From Mangrovimicrobium sediminis (lineage in GTDB: Bacteria > Pseudomonadota > Gammaproteobacteria > Pseudomonadales > Halieaceae): DNA of 64,000 nucleotides. This document shows positions 51,481 through 61,658 of this stretch, in pieces. The translations under genes were made by a program, and so were the position numbers. Below the pieces are notes generated by a model, which saw only the letters and a list, made by a program, of their open reading frames with translations, had not been told where the DNA came from and ran no database searches. Within the stretch, counting starts at the first letter, position 1. Each line of letters starts with the position of its first letter. The stretch is taken from NCBI RefSeq assembly GCF_004745945.1, contig NZ_SRLE01000017.1, positions 1 to 64,000 of the forward strand. Direction: 5' to 3'.

Positions 51481-52365
51481 ATGCGAACTTGTACGACCAA
51501 TGCCCAGCTCAGGGCCGCGCTGCAGCGTCACCGCACCGACAACCTGAGCATCGCCTTTGTCCCCACCATGGGGAACCTGCACGAGGGTCATCTCAACCTG
51601 GTGCGGCGGGCCAAGGCCATGTGCGACATCGTGGTCGTCTCCATTTTCGTCAACCCCCTGCAGTTCGGTCCCAACGAAGACCTCGACAACTACCCACGCA
51701 CCCTCGCCGCGGACAAGGAAAAGCTGTTCAGCGAAGGCGTGCACCTGCTGTTCGCGCCGGGCGTCGAGGAGATCTACCCCGAGGGTATGCAGTCGCAGAC
51801 CGTGGTCAGCGTGCCCGACCTCGGCGACACCCTGTGCGGCGCCAGCCGGCCCGGGCACTTCGACGGCGTCACCACCGTGGTCAGCAAGCTGCTGAACATT
51901 GTCGGCCCGGACGTCGCCGTATTCGGCGAGAAGGACTTCCAGCAGCTGTCCATCGTGCGCAAGATGGTCAAGGACCTGTGCATGCCGGTGGACATCGTCG
52001 CCGTGGCCACCGCCCGCGATGACGACGGCCTGGCCAAGAGTTCGCGCAACGGCTACCTCACCTCGCGCCAGCGCAGCATCGCGCCGCTGCTGCACGAGAC
52101 CCTGGCCAACACCCGCGAGGCGATCGCCTGCGGTTTCGACAATTTCCTGCAACTGGAGTCCCACGCGCGCATGAAACTGCTGCAGGCGGGCTTCGAGCCG
52201 GACTACTTCGCCATTCGCGATGCGCGCACCCTGCGCGCGGTCACCGACGGCACCGAGGAAATCGCCATTCTCGCCGCCGCCCGGCTGGGCAACACGCGGC
52301 TTATCGACAACGTGCGCCTGGCCCTCAATCCGGTCTCCGACTGGGGCATGCTGGCCGACGCCTGA
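51481..52365 (+). CDS. panC: Pantothenate synthetase
   Basis: The protein is 294 aa. It condenses pantoate and beta-alanine with ATP. VPTMGNLHEGHLNLVRRAK is the nucleotidyl-binding HxGH motif. VVSIFVNPLQFGPNEDLDNYPRT, FGEKDFQQLSIVRKMVKDL and the KMSKS-like SSRNGYLT complete the family set. A strong GGGGAGAGG precedes the ATG by three to four bases. It is separated from panB by 288 bases. Confidence 0.97.
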   Translation: MRTCTTNAQLRAALQRHRTDNLSIAFVPTMGNLHEGHLNLVRRAKAMCDIVVVSIFVNPLQFGPNEDLDNYPRTLAADKEKLFSEGVHLLFAPGVEEIYPEGMQSQTVVSVPDLGDTLCGASRPGHFDGVTTVVSKLLNIVGPDVAVFGEKDFQQLSIVRKMVKDLCMPVDIVAVATARDDDGLAKSSRNGYLTSRQRSIAPLLHETLANTREAIACGFDNFLQLESHARMKLLQAGFEPDYFAIRDARTLRAVTDGTEEIAILAAARLGNTRLIDNVRLALNPVSDWGMLADA

Positions 52366-52493
52366 TCCTGCTCCACGCGTCCGCCCTCACCCCGGCACGT
52401 TCGTCGCGTCGCTGCGACTGACCGGCGACCCGCACTTGGTTCCCCGCCGCTTTTACCCGTATAGTCTCGCCACACCCTGACCCAGGTAATCCC

Positions 52494-54374
52494 ATGCTGA
52501 CTTCCCCACACCGCGCCGCGGCGCGTCCTCTACTGTCCCTGGCCGCCGCACTGGTCACCACGCTGGGCCTGCACGCCACCGCCCAGGCGAGCACCGACGG
52601 CTGGACGCAGCGCATGCAGGCCGAGAGCGATATCAACCAGCTCGGCCGCCTCTACCTCGAACTGAGCCTCGAGGAAGATCCGGTGACTGCAGCCACCTAC
52701 GGCATCCACGGCCGCAGCGATGGCGACTATTACTACGATCACCACCTGCCCGCCCTCTCGCCGCAGGCGCGCGCCGGCTTCGCGGCGCAGCGTGCGGCAC
52801 TGCAGGCAAAGCTGGATGCGCTGCCGGTGAAATCGCTGTCGCGCAGCGACCAGATCGACCTGCACATCCTGAAAAAGCGCATCGCCTACGACCGCATGGT
52901 CATCGAGGAACTCAAGCAGCACGAGGACCCCGTCGCACTGGCCAACCAGCTCGGTACCGCATTCTCCGGCCTGGTGCTGCGCGAGTACGCACCCCTGGAC
53001 CAGCGCCTGCTGAGTTTTGGCGCGCGCTGCGAGCAGACCCCCGACTACCTGGCGGGCGCGCAGGCGGATTTCGCGCCGGCGAACGTGCAGCCCACGGAAA
53101 TGGCCAAGGCCATCGCACTGTCCAGCCTGCAGGGCATGACCGCGGAGGGTACGCTGTTCGACAAGACCCTGCCCGAGCTGCTCGGCGACTCCGGCCTGGA
53201 TGACAAACAGCGCGCCGCCATCCGCGCCAGTTGCGACGAGGCGGTGGCCGCCATCGACGCGTTCACCGGCTGGTTCGAGAGCACGGTGGTGCCGCGCGAG
53301 AACAGCGAATGGCGCCTGGGCAAGGCGCTATACGATCGCAAGTACGAGCTGCAACTGGACTTCCCGGTCGGCCCCGACGCGCTGCTGGCCCGCGCCGAGC
53401 AATGGCTGGAGAGCGAAAGCGCCAAGCTGGTCGAGATCGGCCGCAGGATTCACGACGACTACCTGGCCAAAGAGCTGGCGGCGGGCACGGTCAGCCCCGC
53501 GGCGCAACTCGATGACCAGCAGGTGGTGCGCGACATCTTCACCAAGCTCGCCGAGGACCGCTCCAGCGTCGACACCCTGATCGAGGACAGCTACGCCCTG
53601 GCCGACAGCATCATCGGCTTCGTCGAGAAGAAACAGCTGATGGACCTGCCGCCGGCGTCCAAGCTGCGCATCGAGCAGACCCCGCCGCACCTGTCCGGCG
53701 TGGCGGTCGCGATGATCGCCACCGCCCCGCCCTTCGAGCCGGACCTGGAGTCGGTGTGGTTCTGGGATCTCGACCTGCTGGCGGGTTCCGAGGACTACCT
53801 CAAGGAGTACAACCGGGCCTCGCTGGCGCTGGTCTACATCCACGAGGGCGTCCCCGGGCATTTCGTCCAGCTCGAGTACTCGAACCGCGCCGAGCGCCTG
53901 ATTCCCAAGGTGTTCTGGAACGGCGCCATGGTCGAGGGCTGGGCGACCTACATCACCACCCAGCTGGTGGCGCAGGGCTACACGGTATACCCGGATGAAC
54001 CCTGGGGGCAGGATATCCAGAAGATGGTCGACGCCAAGATGGTACTGCGCTCGATCATCAACGCGATCATCGACCTGCGCCTGCAGCGCACCGACTACGC
54101 CGAGGAAGACGCCCTGAAACTGATGACCGAGCGCGGTTTCCAGGAGCCCTCAGAGGCAAAGGGCAAGCTGGTGCGCGCCAAGCTGAGCTCAGTGCAGCTG
54201 GCTAGCTACTTCGCCGGCCAGTCCGCGATCGAGGAGATCCTCGCCGAGTACCGCATCCAGCGGGGTGAGAAGTTCAGCTACAAGGACTTCAACGAGCGCC
54301 TGGTGGGTGCCGGCTCGCCGCCGTTCTTCGCCATCCGCGAGTTCATGCTGGGCAACGCCCCCGCGGCCTACTAG
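52494..54374 (+). CDS. DUF885 family secreted metallopeptidase-like protein
   Basis: The protein is 626 aa. A signal peptide covers about residues 1-33 (LLSLAAALVTTLGLHATAQA). A long helical region follows, then the zinc-site motif IHEGVPGHFVQLEY (H450, E451, H456), with a downstream NGAMVEGWATYITTQLV that may give the third ligand. DUF885 proteins resemble M32/thermolysin-like gluzincins; peptidase activity has been inferred but the substrate is unknown. It should act in the periplasm. It is on the same strand as panC and acs but appears functionally separate. Confidence 0.87.
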   Translation: MLTSPHRAAARPLLSLAAALVTTLGLHATAQASTDGWTQRMQAESDINQLGRLYLELSLEEDPVTAATYGIHGRSDGDYYYDHHLPALSPQARAGFAAQRAALQAKLDALPVKSLSRSDQIDLHILKKRIAYDRMVIEELKQHEDPVALANQLGTAFSGLVLREYAPLDQRLLSFGARCEQTPDYLAGAQADFAPANVQPTEMAKAIALSSLQGMTAEGTLFDKTLPELLGDSGLDDKQRAAIRASCDEAVAAIDAFTGWFESTVVPRENSEWRLGKALYDRKYELQLDFPVGPDALLARAEQWLESESAKLVEIGRRIHDDYLAKELAAGTVSPAAQLDDQQVVRDIFTKLAEDRSSVDTLIEDSYALADSIIGFVEKKQLMDLPPASKLRIEQTPPHLSGVAVAMIATAPPFEPDLESVWFWDLDLLAGSEDYLKEYNRASLALVYIHEGVPGHFVQLEYSNRAERLIPKVFWNGAMVEGWATYITTQLVAQGYTVYPDEPWGQDIQKMVDAKMVLRSIINAIIDLRLQRTDYAEEDALKLMTERGFQEPSEAKGKLVRAKLSSVQLASYFAGQSAIEEILAEYRIQRGEKFSYKDFNERLVGAGSPPFFAIREFMLGNAPAAY

Positions 54375-54516
54375 CGCAACGCCGGTGTGTGCGGGTAATT
54401 CCCGTGTACGCCGGTAACCTTCCGCCGACCGGGGACATTTAGACCTTGGTCGGCTTGAATCACCCGCCGCTCCCCGTATTATCGTCTATCCGATAATGAG
54501 AAGCGGAGCACGCGTC

Positions 54517-56454
<1,938 letters not shown>

Positions 56455-56460
56455 TCGCGC

Positions 56461-56483
56461 GGCGCCGGGCCTGCCCCGGCGCC
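56461..56483. terminator. Stem-loop between convergent acsA and cytochrome gene
   Basis: GGCGCCGGG-cctgc-CCCGGCGCC is a perfect 9-bp stem six bases after the acsA stop and between convergent genes. No T-tract follows on either strand, so termination efficiency is doubtful. Confidence 0.4.
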
Positions 56484-56501
56484 CGCCACTTCCCCGAAGC
56501 G

Positions 56502-58196
56502 CTACTGGATTTCGCGCACCCCGGTCTCGGTACCGGGCTCGATCTCCTCGTGCACATTGATCAGCGGCGCCAGCATCGCCTCGCGGCCCAGGTAATAGCT
56601 CTGCTCGCGCACCACCTCGCGGTAGGCCTTGTTCAGGGCCATGGCGCGGGCGGGCGAGGTGAACAGCAGCTCCGCGATATCATCACGAACCTTCGCCAGT
56701 TCAGCCTCTTTCAGTTTCCCCTGGGCATCGAAGAAGCGATCGCGCAGTTCCCGGTTGGCGCGGAACTCGTCGCCGGCGCCATTGCTCGCCAGGTAGTGCG
56801 CGTATTCAAAACTGCCATCGGCGAGACGGCGCTCCGGCGTACCGCGCAGGCCTTTCTGGCTCCAGTGGTACCAGCCGGCCTGGAATGCGTCGCTACCCAG
56901 CTTGCGCTCGAAGGAGAATACGCCATCGCGATTGCCGCCGATGCCGCCGTGGCAGCCGACGCAGAACACCAGTTCCTCGTAGGTCTGTGGGCGCAGCTCA
57001 CCTGATGCGTCCTCGATGAACGCGGTGTAGGCCCAGCCCTGGCCGTTGCTGACACCGGACTCGAGGTTGCCGCGCACGGTCTTCAGGCGGTTGGGGAAGT
57101 CGCGTTTTTCCTTGAACTCCGCCGCCGCCTTGGCCTCCAGCTTTGAATAGTCCACCCACAGGCGCTTGAGCGCGTAGCGCACTTCCTTCATGCGCGGCGC
57201 CAGGCGGTTGTCGCCGTTCTCGTCGACGTCCACGTAGCGCACCGTGTGCAGGAACTCCGTGCCCTCGGGGTAGAGGCCCGCGGCGAGGTGCACCTCGCCA
57301 GCGCGCTGCGCGTCGCGGGCCTGGCCGACATAGGACATCAGGCGCTGCTCCAGCGGGGCCCAGTCGTAGACCACCTTGCTGGCGCTGCCGATACGGCCGT
57401 CCCTGTCCAGGTCGATGCCGCCGAGGGCGGCCTCATCCACCGGCTCAATTGGGATATCGCGCTCCGTGACCAGCGCCTCGACGATGGCGAGGTTGGTGCG
57501 GTACACGGCGAGGTCGGGCTTGCCGTCCAGGCCAGTGCGAAACGCCTGCGGCAGGCGGATCAGGACATCATCGGTGGAGCCATTCGCTGGCCAGAAGGCC
57601 CCGGGGACCGGGTGGTAGGCGAAGGCGCGCCAGCCGGTGGCATTCCCCTGCGGGTCATGGTCGAAGCCCTGCGCATCGAAGTTGAAATACACGTCTGGCC
57701 GGAAACCGTCCCAGCGGCCGTTGCCGTCGTAGTCCCATTCCTGCGGCGGGTCGGCGAGCACGTCGTACAGGCTGATCCCGCCACTGGCGTTGAAATAGTT
57801 GCTGGTGCGGACGTACTCGAGAATCTCCGCATCGGAGGTATCGCGGATGGCCGCGCTGCGATCCGCGAACAGGTTGGTCCAGTGATTGACCGCGAGATCC
57901 TCGGGAAAATCGTAGGCCAGCTGCAGGTCGGCATCGTAGGTGTAGTTCGGCCGGCGCGGCACCGTGTGGCAGGTGTAGCAGGGGTTGTGCGCCCGCCCTG
58001 CCTCATCCTGGGTTTTCGTGTAGCACTGGGGTGGGATATAGGCCGCCGGGTTTCTCAGGGTACGCGAGGTCAGGGGCAGTGGAGTATCAGCCGCAGAGGG
58101 GAGATTGCTGTCTCCCGCGGCGAGCACCGTTGCGGTCAGCAGGCTGGCGCCAAAGGTGCCAGCCGCCATGAATAGGGAATGTTTCAAATGTTTCAT
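56502..58196 (-). CDS. Exported di-heme cytochrome c-like protein
   Basis: The protein is 564 aa. A signal peptide covers about residues 1-27 (HSLFMAAGTFGASLLTATVLAAG). There are two CxxCH heme sites, CYTCH (C73-H77) and CVGCH (C412-H416), spaced far apart. The middle has Asp-rich loops (YDGNGRWDGF, DLDRDGRIGS, DVDENGDNR) like EF-hand calcium sites. Family not recognised beyond a c-type cytochrome; similar large proteins occur beside PhoX-like phosphatases. Start at 58196, after which the signal peptide begins at once; longer in-frame codons run into the terminator upstream. Confidence 0.75.
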   Translation of the reverse strand: MKHLKHSLFMAAGTFGASLLTATVLAAGDSNLPSAADTPLPLTSRTLRNPAAYIPPQCYTKTQDEAGRAHNPCYTCHTVPRRPNYTYDADLQLAYDFPEDLAVNHWTNLFADRSAAIRDTSDAEILEYVRTSNYFNASGGISLYDVLADPPQEWDYDGNGRWDGFRPDVYFNFDAQGFDHDPQGNATGWRAFAYHPVPGAFWPANGSTDDVLIRLPQAFRTGLDGKPDLAVYRTNLAIVEALVTERDIPIEPVDEAALGGIDLDRDGRIGSASKVVYDWAPLEQRLMSYVGQARDAQRAGEVHLAAGLYPEGTEFLHTVRYVDVDENGDNRLAPRMKEVRYALKRLWVDYSKLEAKAAAEFKEKRDFPNRLKTVRGNLESGVSNGQGWAYTAFIEDASGELRPQTYEELVFCVGCHGGIGGNRDGVFSFERKLGSDAFQAGWYHWSQKGLRGTPERRLADGSFEYAHYLASNGAGDEFRANRELRDRFFDAQGKLKEAELAKVRDDIAELLFTSPARAMALNKAYREVVREQSYYLGREAMLAPLINVHEEIEPGTETGVREIQ

Positions 58197-58242
58197 ACTG
58201 GATTTCTGTTCACTGTGTTCTGGCCAACTGTCGGAAACGCAA

Positions 58243-58267
58243 AAGGACCCCTGCCTGAGGGGTCCTT
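58243..58267 (-). terminator. Terminator of the phoX-like gene
   Basis: AAGGACCCC-tgcctga-GGGGTCCTT is a perfect 9-bp stem. On the minus strand it is followed by TTTT and lies about 60 bases beyond the stop of the PhoX-like gene, so the cytochrome gene downstream probably has its own promoter. Confidence 0.78.
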
Positions 58268-58326
58268 CCACGGGTAATGAACGCGGGTAGAATTCCCCGG
58301 CCGTGGCCGGGGATCGCCGGTCAGGA

Positions 58327-60093
58327 TCAGGGCTGGTACGGGAACGGACCCACGAAGCCGGTGTAACCGCGTGCCTCTTGCGCACTTTCCAGCTTGTCCT
58401 GGTCGGATTCACCGAACGGGTGCTGGATGACGGACATCAGGTAGCCGTGGCCGCGGATGTCCGGGTAGAAGTACGGTGAGGTCGTCTCAGAACCGTAGGG
58501 CGTGGTCTGCAGACGGGTCAATTCACCGGATTCCAGGTTGTAGGCCCAGATCATGTCGTTCTGGTGCTGGCCGGTGTCCTCGCCGATGATCAGGGTGTTG
58601 TAGCCGGGGATGAAGGTCACGTTGTCCGGCTCGGCGATCGCGTTCAGGTCACACTGGTTGGCGGCGTAGGGGCCGTCCGCGGGGTAGGGGTTGTCCTCCA
58701 GCGCGCCGCGGCTGTAGGTGCGCGGCTCGCCGAACACCAGGCCGTGCATGCCCGTGGCCACGTAGTTGCTGTCCAGGTCCAGCGCATACACCGTGCCGCA
58801 GTAGTTGTAGGGCACGCTCATGTCGCCGGCGCCGTCAGTCATAGCCGTGCGCACGCGGGACATGGCCAGGTACATGGTGTTGGTGGCCGGGTCGTGGGTG
58901 ATGCCTTCCATCTTCTCGAACTCGGTGGTCGCACCCAGCAGGCTGGCGTAGCGGCTGGTTTCCAGGAAGGCGGCCGCCATGTCCATGCCCGGCTTGACCT
59001 TCAGGCACTCGCTGGAGGCGTCGCGGGTAGAGACCTCGGTGCAACCGTCGACATCCTCTTCAAAGATATCGGCAAAGGTCACGCCGCTGTCTATGATGGC
59101 GCGGATCTCGCTGTTGGTAGCGTGGCCCAGCGGAACCCAGTTGAGGTCGGCGCTGCCGCCATCGCGGTCGGCCTTGGCTACGCGCTCGTCGGCGCCGTAC
59201 CAGGGTGAAGTCTGCACCCACTTGGCGGCGTACAGGGTACCCGCGCTGAGGTCGCCGGCCTTGTCTGCCTCGAAGCGGAACAGGCCCACGCGGGAGCCGT
59301 CATCGGAGGTGTAGACGGTCTTGTTGTTGGGCATGACGTAGGACAGCTCGATGGCCACGCGGCCCATCGCATAGTGTTTCTCGACCTTGGCGTTAGCGAA
59401 GCTCTTGACGTCCACCTCGATGTTATAGCCGTAGTCGTAGGGGTTCATGTAGTCCTGCGCGAGCATCGGCAGCTCGGCGCCTGAGGCGCCCTTGGCTTCG
59501 GGGAAGTAGCGCACCATCGCAGCGTTGTAGCCATCGATGTTGCCATCGCGCCACTGCTTGGCATCCGGCGGGTACTCCTCGGAACCGAGGTGGTTGCCCC
59601 AGGGGGTGACGGAGCCGGCGCAGTGCACCCAGCCGCCGTTGAAGTCGGAGAAGTCCAGCGGACGCGTGCGGATCGGCTTGATTTCGCCAGTGGCCGGGTT
59701 CTGGCGCACTTCGGTGAGGTACATCGCAGCGGGGCGATCCTCGAAGTGGGAGACCATGTACAGGTCGCCACCGCGGCCGCGCACCAGCGAGGCGAAGTCG
59801 TTGCTGCTGGAGACGGCAACTGAACCGTCTTCGGCGATGATCGGGTCGCCGTTGATGTCCACCAGCGTGCCGTAGGGCATGGAAGCAGGGCTGGGCTGAT
59901 CGCCGGAGCGCATGATGGTGTTGAACTTAACGTCGAACTGCTCACCATCCATGATGCCGAACTGCGAGGTCAGCACGCTGCGCTTGTCGAGATCGTTGGT
60001 GGGGATGGGCGCGTTGGTAAATTCGAGGCTGCCTGCCTGGGCGCCGGCGGCGGCCATGGCGACGGCGATGGAAAGGATTTTCTTGCCTGGCAT
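58327..60093 (-). CDS. PhoX family (DUF839) alkaline phosphatase-like protein
   Basis: The protein is 588 aa. A signal peptide covers residues 1-20 (ILSIAVAMAAAGAQA); it is Sec-like without a twin-arginine motif, whereas many PhoX use Tat. The DUF839 core shows NGGWVHCAGSVTPWGNHLGSEEYPP, PYDYGYNIEVDV, AIELSYVMPNNKTVYTSDDG, KMEGITHDPATNTMYLAMSRVR and AEPDNVTFIPGYNTLIIGEDTG, the beta-propeller residues that bind Ca/Fe in PhoX. It probably hydrolyses phosphate esters outside the cytoplasm. A strong AGGAG lies upstream of the ATG. It is flanked by terminators and not obviously in an operon. Confidence 0.87.
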   Translation of the reverse strand: MPGKKILSIAVAMAAAGAQAGSLEFTNAPIPTNDLDKRSVLTSQFGIMDGEQFDVKFNTIMRSGDQPSPASMPYGTLVDINGDPIIAEDGSVAVSSSNDFASLVRGRGGDLYMVSHFEDRPAAMYLTEVRQNPATGEIKPIRTRPLDFSDFNGGWVHCAGSVTPWGNHLGSEEYPPDAKQWRDGNIDGYNAAMVRYFPEAKGASGAELPMLAQDYMNPYDYGYNIEVDVKSFANAKVEKHYAMGRVAIELSYVMPNNKTVYTSDDGSRVGLFRFEADKAGDLSAGTLYAAKWVQTSPWYGADERVAKADRDGGSADLNWVPLGHATNSEIRAIIDSGVTFADIFEEDVDGCTEVSTRDASSECLKVKPGMDMAAAFLETSRYASLLGATTEFEKMEGITHDPATNTMYLAMSRVRTAMTDGAGDMSVPYNYCGTVYALDLDSNYVATGMHGLVFGEPRTYSRGALEDNPYPADGPYAANQCDLNAIAEPDNVTFIPGYNTLIIGEDTGQHQNDMIWAYNLESGELTRLQTTPYGSETTSPYFYPDIRGHGYLMSVIQHPFGESDQDKLESAQEARGYTGFVGPFPYQP

Positions 60094-60260
60094 GGGTGGG
60101 GCTCCTGCTCTTCTGGTGGGTGTGGAGGTAACTGCAGGTAAACTAGGCGCCGGACATGTCCGCGACTTGAATGCTGTATGAAGTTTTTATGGAGAATTCG
60201 TGACAAGCAGCCGAAGTGAGCATCCGGTCACAAACCGGCAGCGCGCGATGTGGCAAACCG

Positions 60261-61037
60261 CTAGCGTAGGGCCTCGACCCCCTCCTGGCCCGGACGGATC
60301 AGGAACATCGTGACGCTGGCCCTGACGTGATCCCCCGCCGCGGGCTTCACCGCCGAGATCATGTGCGGGTTGCCGGTCTTTAAAATCACCATCCGGTTCG
60401 GCTTAGGCATCAGGTAATAGCCCATGCCCGCATCCATCAGCGCCTCGTTCACTTCGCGGTTGTCCAGGTGACCCGAGAGCTGCACCATGCCCCGCCCCAT
60501 CACCTCCTTGGGCGCGATCATCGACGGGCCGTGGCTGTCGGGAATCTGCAGTGCAGAGGGGTGGGCGACGAACAGCTCGCCGCCCCACTGCACGTTCCAG
60601 TCGGGATGCGCGTAGTAGGTCACGCTGCCGGTGACCACCGACGGCGTATCGCGGTGCCAGTACAGGGCGCTGCCGCGTTCGTAGAGGCGCGGCGCCATGG
60701 CCACCGTGCGCCAGTCCCTGCCCTGGCGCCCGACCAGGTCGGCATACAGGTCGCCGCAACCGGCAAACGCCTCCACCAACAGGTCCAGCGCCGTGCCGGT
60801 GGGGTGGGCGAAGGCGCCCTCGTGGGCCTGGGCGACTTCGGCGGCCAGGGCGCCGTAATACACATCCGGCCCCCTGAACACGCGGCCGTCATCCAACCGC
60901 CAGGCACCGTGCAGGCCACGTGTATCGTTGGCGAAAAACGGCGCCACCTGGAACCAGCGCCACATCTGCTCAAAGGCATCTGGTGCCAGGAAATCGTCGA
61001 TCACCACGAACTGGGCGCATTGGAAGGCGACTTTCAT
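60261..61037 (-). CDS. 2-oxoglutarate/Fe(II)-dependent oxygenase superfamily protein
   Basis: The protein is 258 aa. The double-stranded beta-helix iron triad is visible: LYWHRDTPSVVTG (HxD) and KTGNPHMISAV (distal His), followed by GDHVRASVTMFLIRP with the 2OG-binding Arg. The N-terminus FVVIDDFLAPDAFEQMWRWF is typical of prolyl hydroxylase-like members. No signal peptide is seen, so it is likely cytoplasmic. Substrate unknown. The ATG at 61037 has GAGG about eight bases upstream; an earlier in-frame start adds 14 residues. Confidence 0.82.
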   Translation of the reverse strand: MKVAFQCAQFVVIDDFLAPDAFEQMWRWFQVAPFFANDTRGLHGAWRLDDGRVFRGPDVYYGALAAEVAQAHEGAFAHPTGTALDLLVEAFAGCGDLYADLVGRQGRDWRTVAMAPRLYERGSALYWHRDTPSVVTGSVTYYAHPDWNVQWGGELFVAHPSALQIPDSHGPSMIAPKEVMGRGMVQLSGHLDNREVNEALMDAGMGYYLMPKPNRMVILKTGNPHMISAVKPAAGDHVRASVTMFLIRPGQEGVEALR

Positions 61038-61142
61038 CGGTCGGTCCTCGCTGTCACTGCCGGGCGACAGTCGTGACATACGCCTGCAACACCCGGGGGC
61101 TAATTTGGGGCGAGAATTCTACGCCACGGAGATTGCCCTAAC

Positions 61143-61604
61143 ATGAACGCGCGCCGCACCCTCGCCAACGGGGTTCTTTTCGCCTGCACCGGCGCCCTGC
61201 TCGGTGCCTGCACTACCGCTACCACCCCGGAGACCGGAGACACCCCAGAGCACAGCGCGGCGGCGCAGTTCGTCTCGCCCTTCTTCGTCGAACTGGATTG
61301 CGAGCACGTTGGCTATATCCAGACCGGCGAGGCCGACGAACATATCGGGCCCATCTTCCGGCGCTTCGATATCGACGGTTCACGCAACATCAGCCGCCAG
61401 GAGTGGCTGGCCTACCGCTGGATGGAGAACAAGCAGTGGATGGCGCTGTCTTTCGATACCGCGGACAGCGACGATGACGCGCTGGTCAGCGTGGCGGAAT
61501 TCCGCACCTACCTGATCTGGGCGATTGGTTCGCTGGATAGCGACAGCGACGGCGAGGTGCACCCCGAGGACCTGCAGCGCTACCTGCCGCAACCGGGTGC
61601 ATAA
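61143..61604 (+). CDS. EF-hand domain lipoprotein
   Basis: The protein is 153 aa. A lipoprotein signal peptide has the lipobox LLGAC (Cys at about residue 23). Three calcium-binding-type loops follow: FDIDGSRNISRQEW (about 75-88), ADSDDDALVSVAEF (about 106-119) and LDSDSDGEVHPEDL (about 131-144). It would sit in the inner or outer membrane facing the periplasm. It is divergent from the 2OG oxygenase gene and convergent with the DUF3604 gene. A calcium-buffer or adaptor role is only a guess. Confidence 0.83.
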   Translation: MNARRTLANGVLFACTGALLGACTTATTPETGDTPEHSAAAQFVSPFFVELDCEHVGYIQTGEADEHIGPIFRRFDIDGSRNISRQEWLAYRWMENKQWMALSFDTADSDDDALVSVAEFRTYLIWAIGSLDSDSDGEVHPEDLQRYLPQPGA

Positions 61605-61605
61605 A

Positions 61606-61644
61606 TAAAAACGCCGGGGCGGAGCTGCTGCTCCACCCCGGCGC
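61606..61644 (-). terminator. Terminator between the EF-hand and DUF3604 genes
   Basis: CGCCGGGG...CCCCGGCG (61613-61620 with 61637-61644), extended by GGAGC/GCTCC, forms a long GC-rich stem. On the minus strand it is followed by TTTTTATTTA, so it mainly terminates the DUF3604 gene, whose stop lies 15 bases away. Confidence 0.8.
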
Positions 61645-61658
61645 TAGCGGCGGGACCC

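Noticed and set aside
60094-60260. Possible Pho box upstream of the PhoX-like gene
   Set aside because: TTGTCAC-N4-TCTCCAT on the minus strand matches one half reasonably and the other poorly; not strong enough to call.
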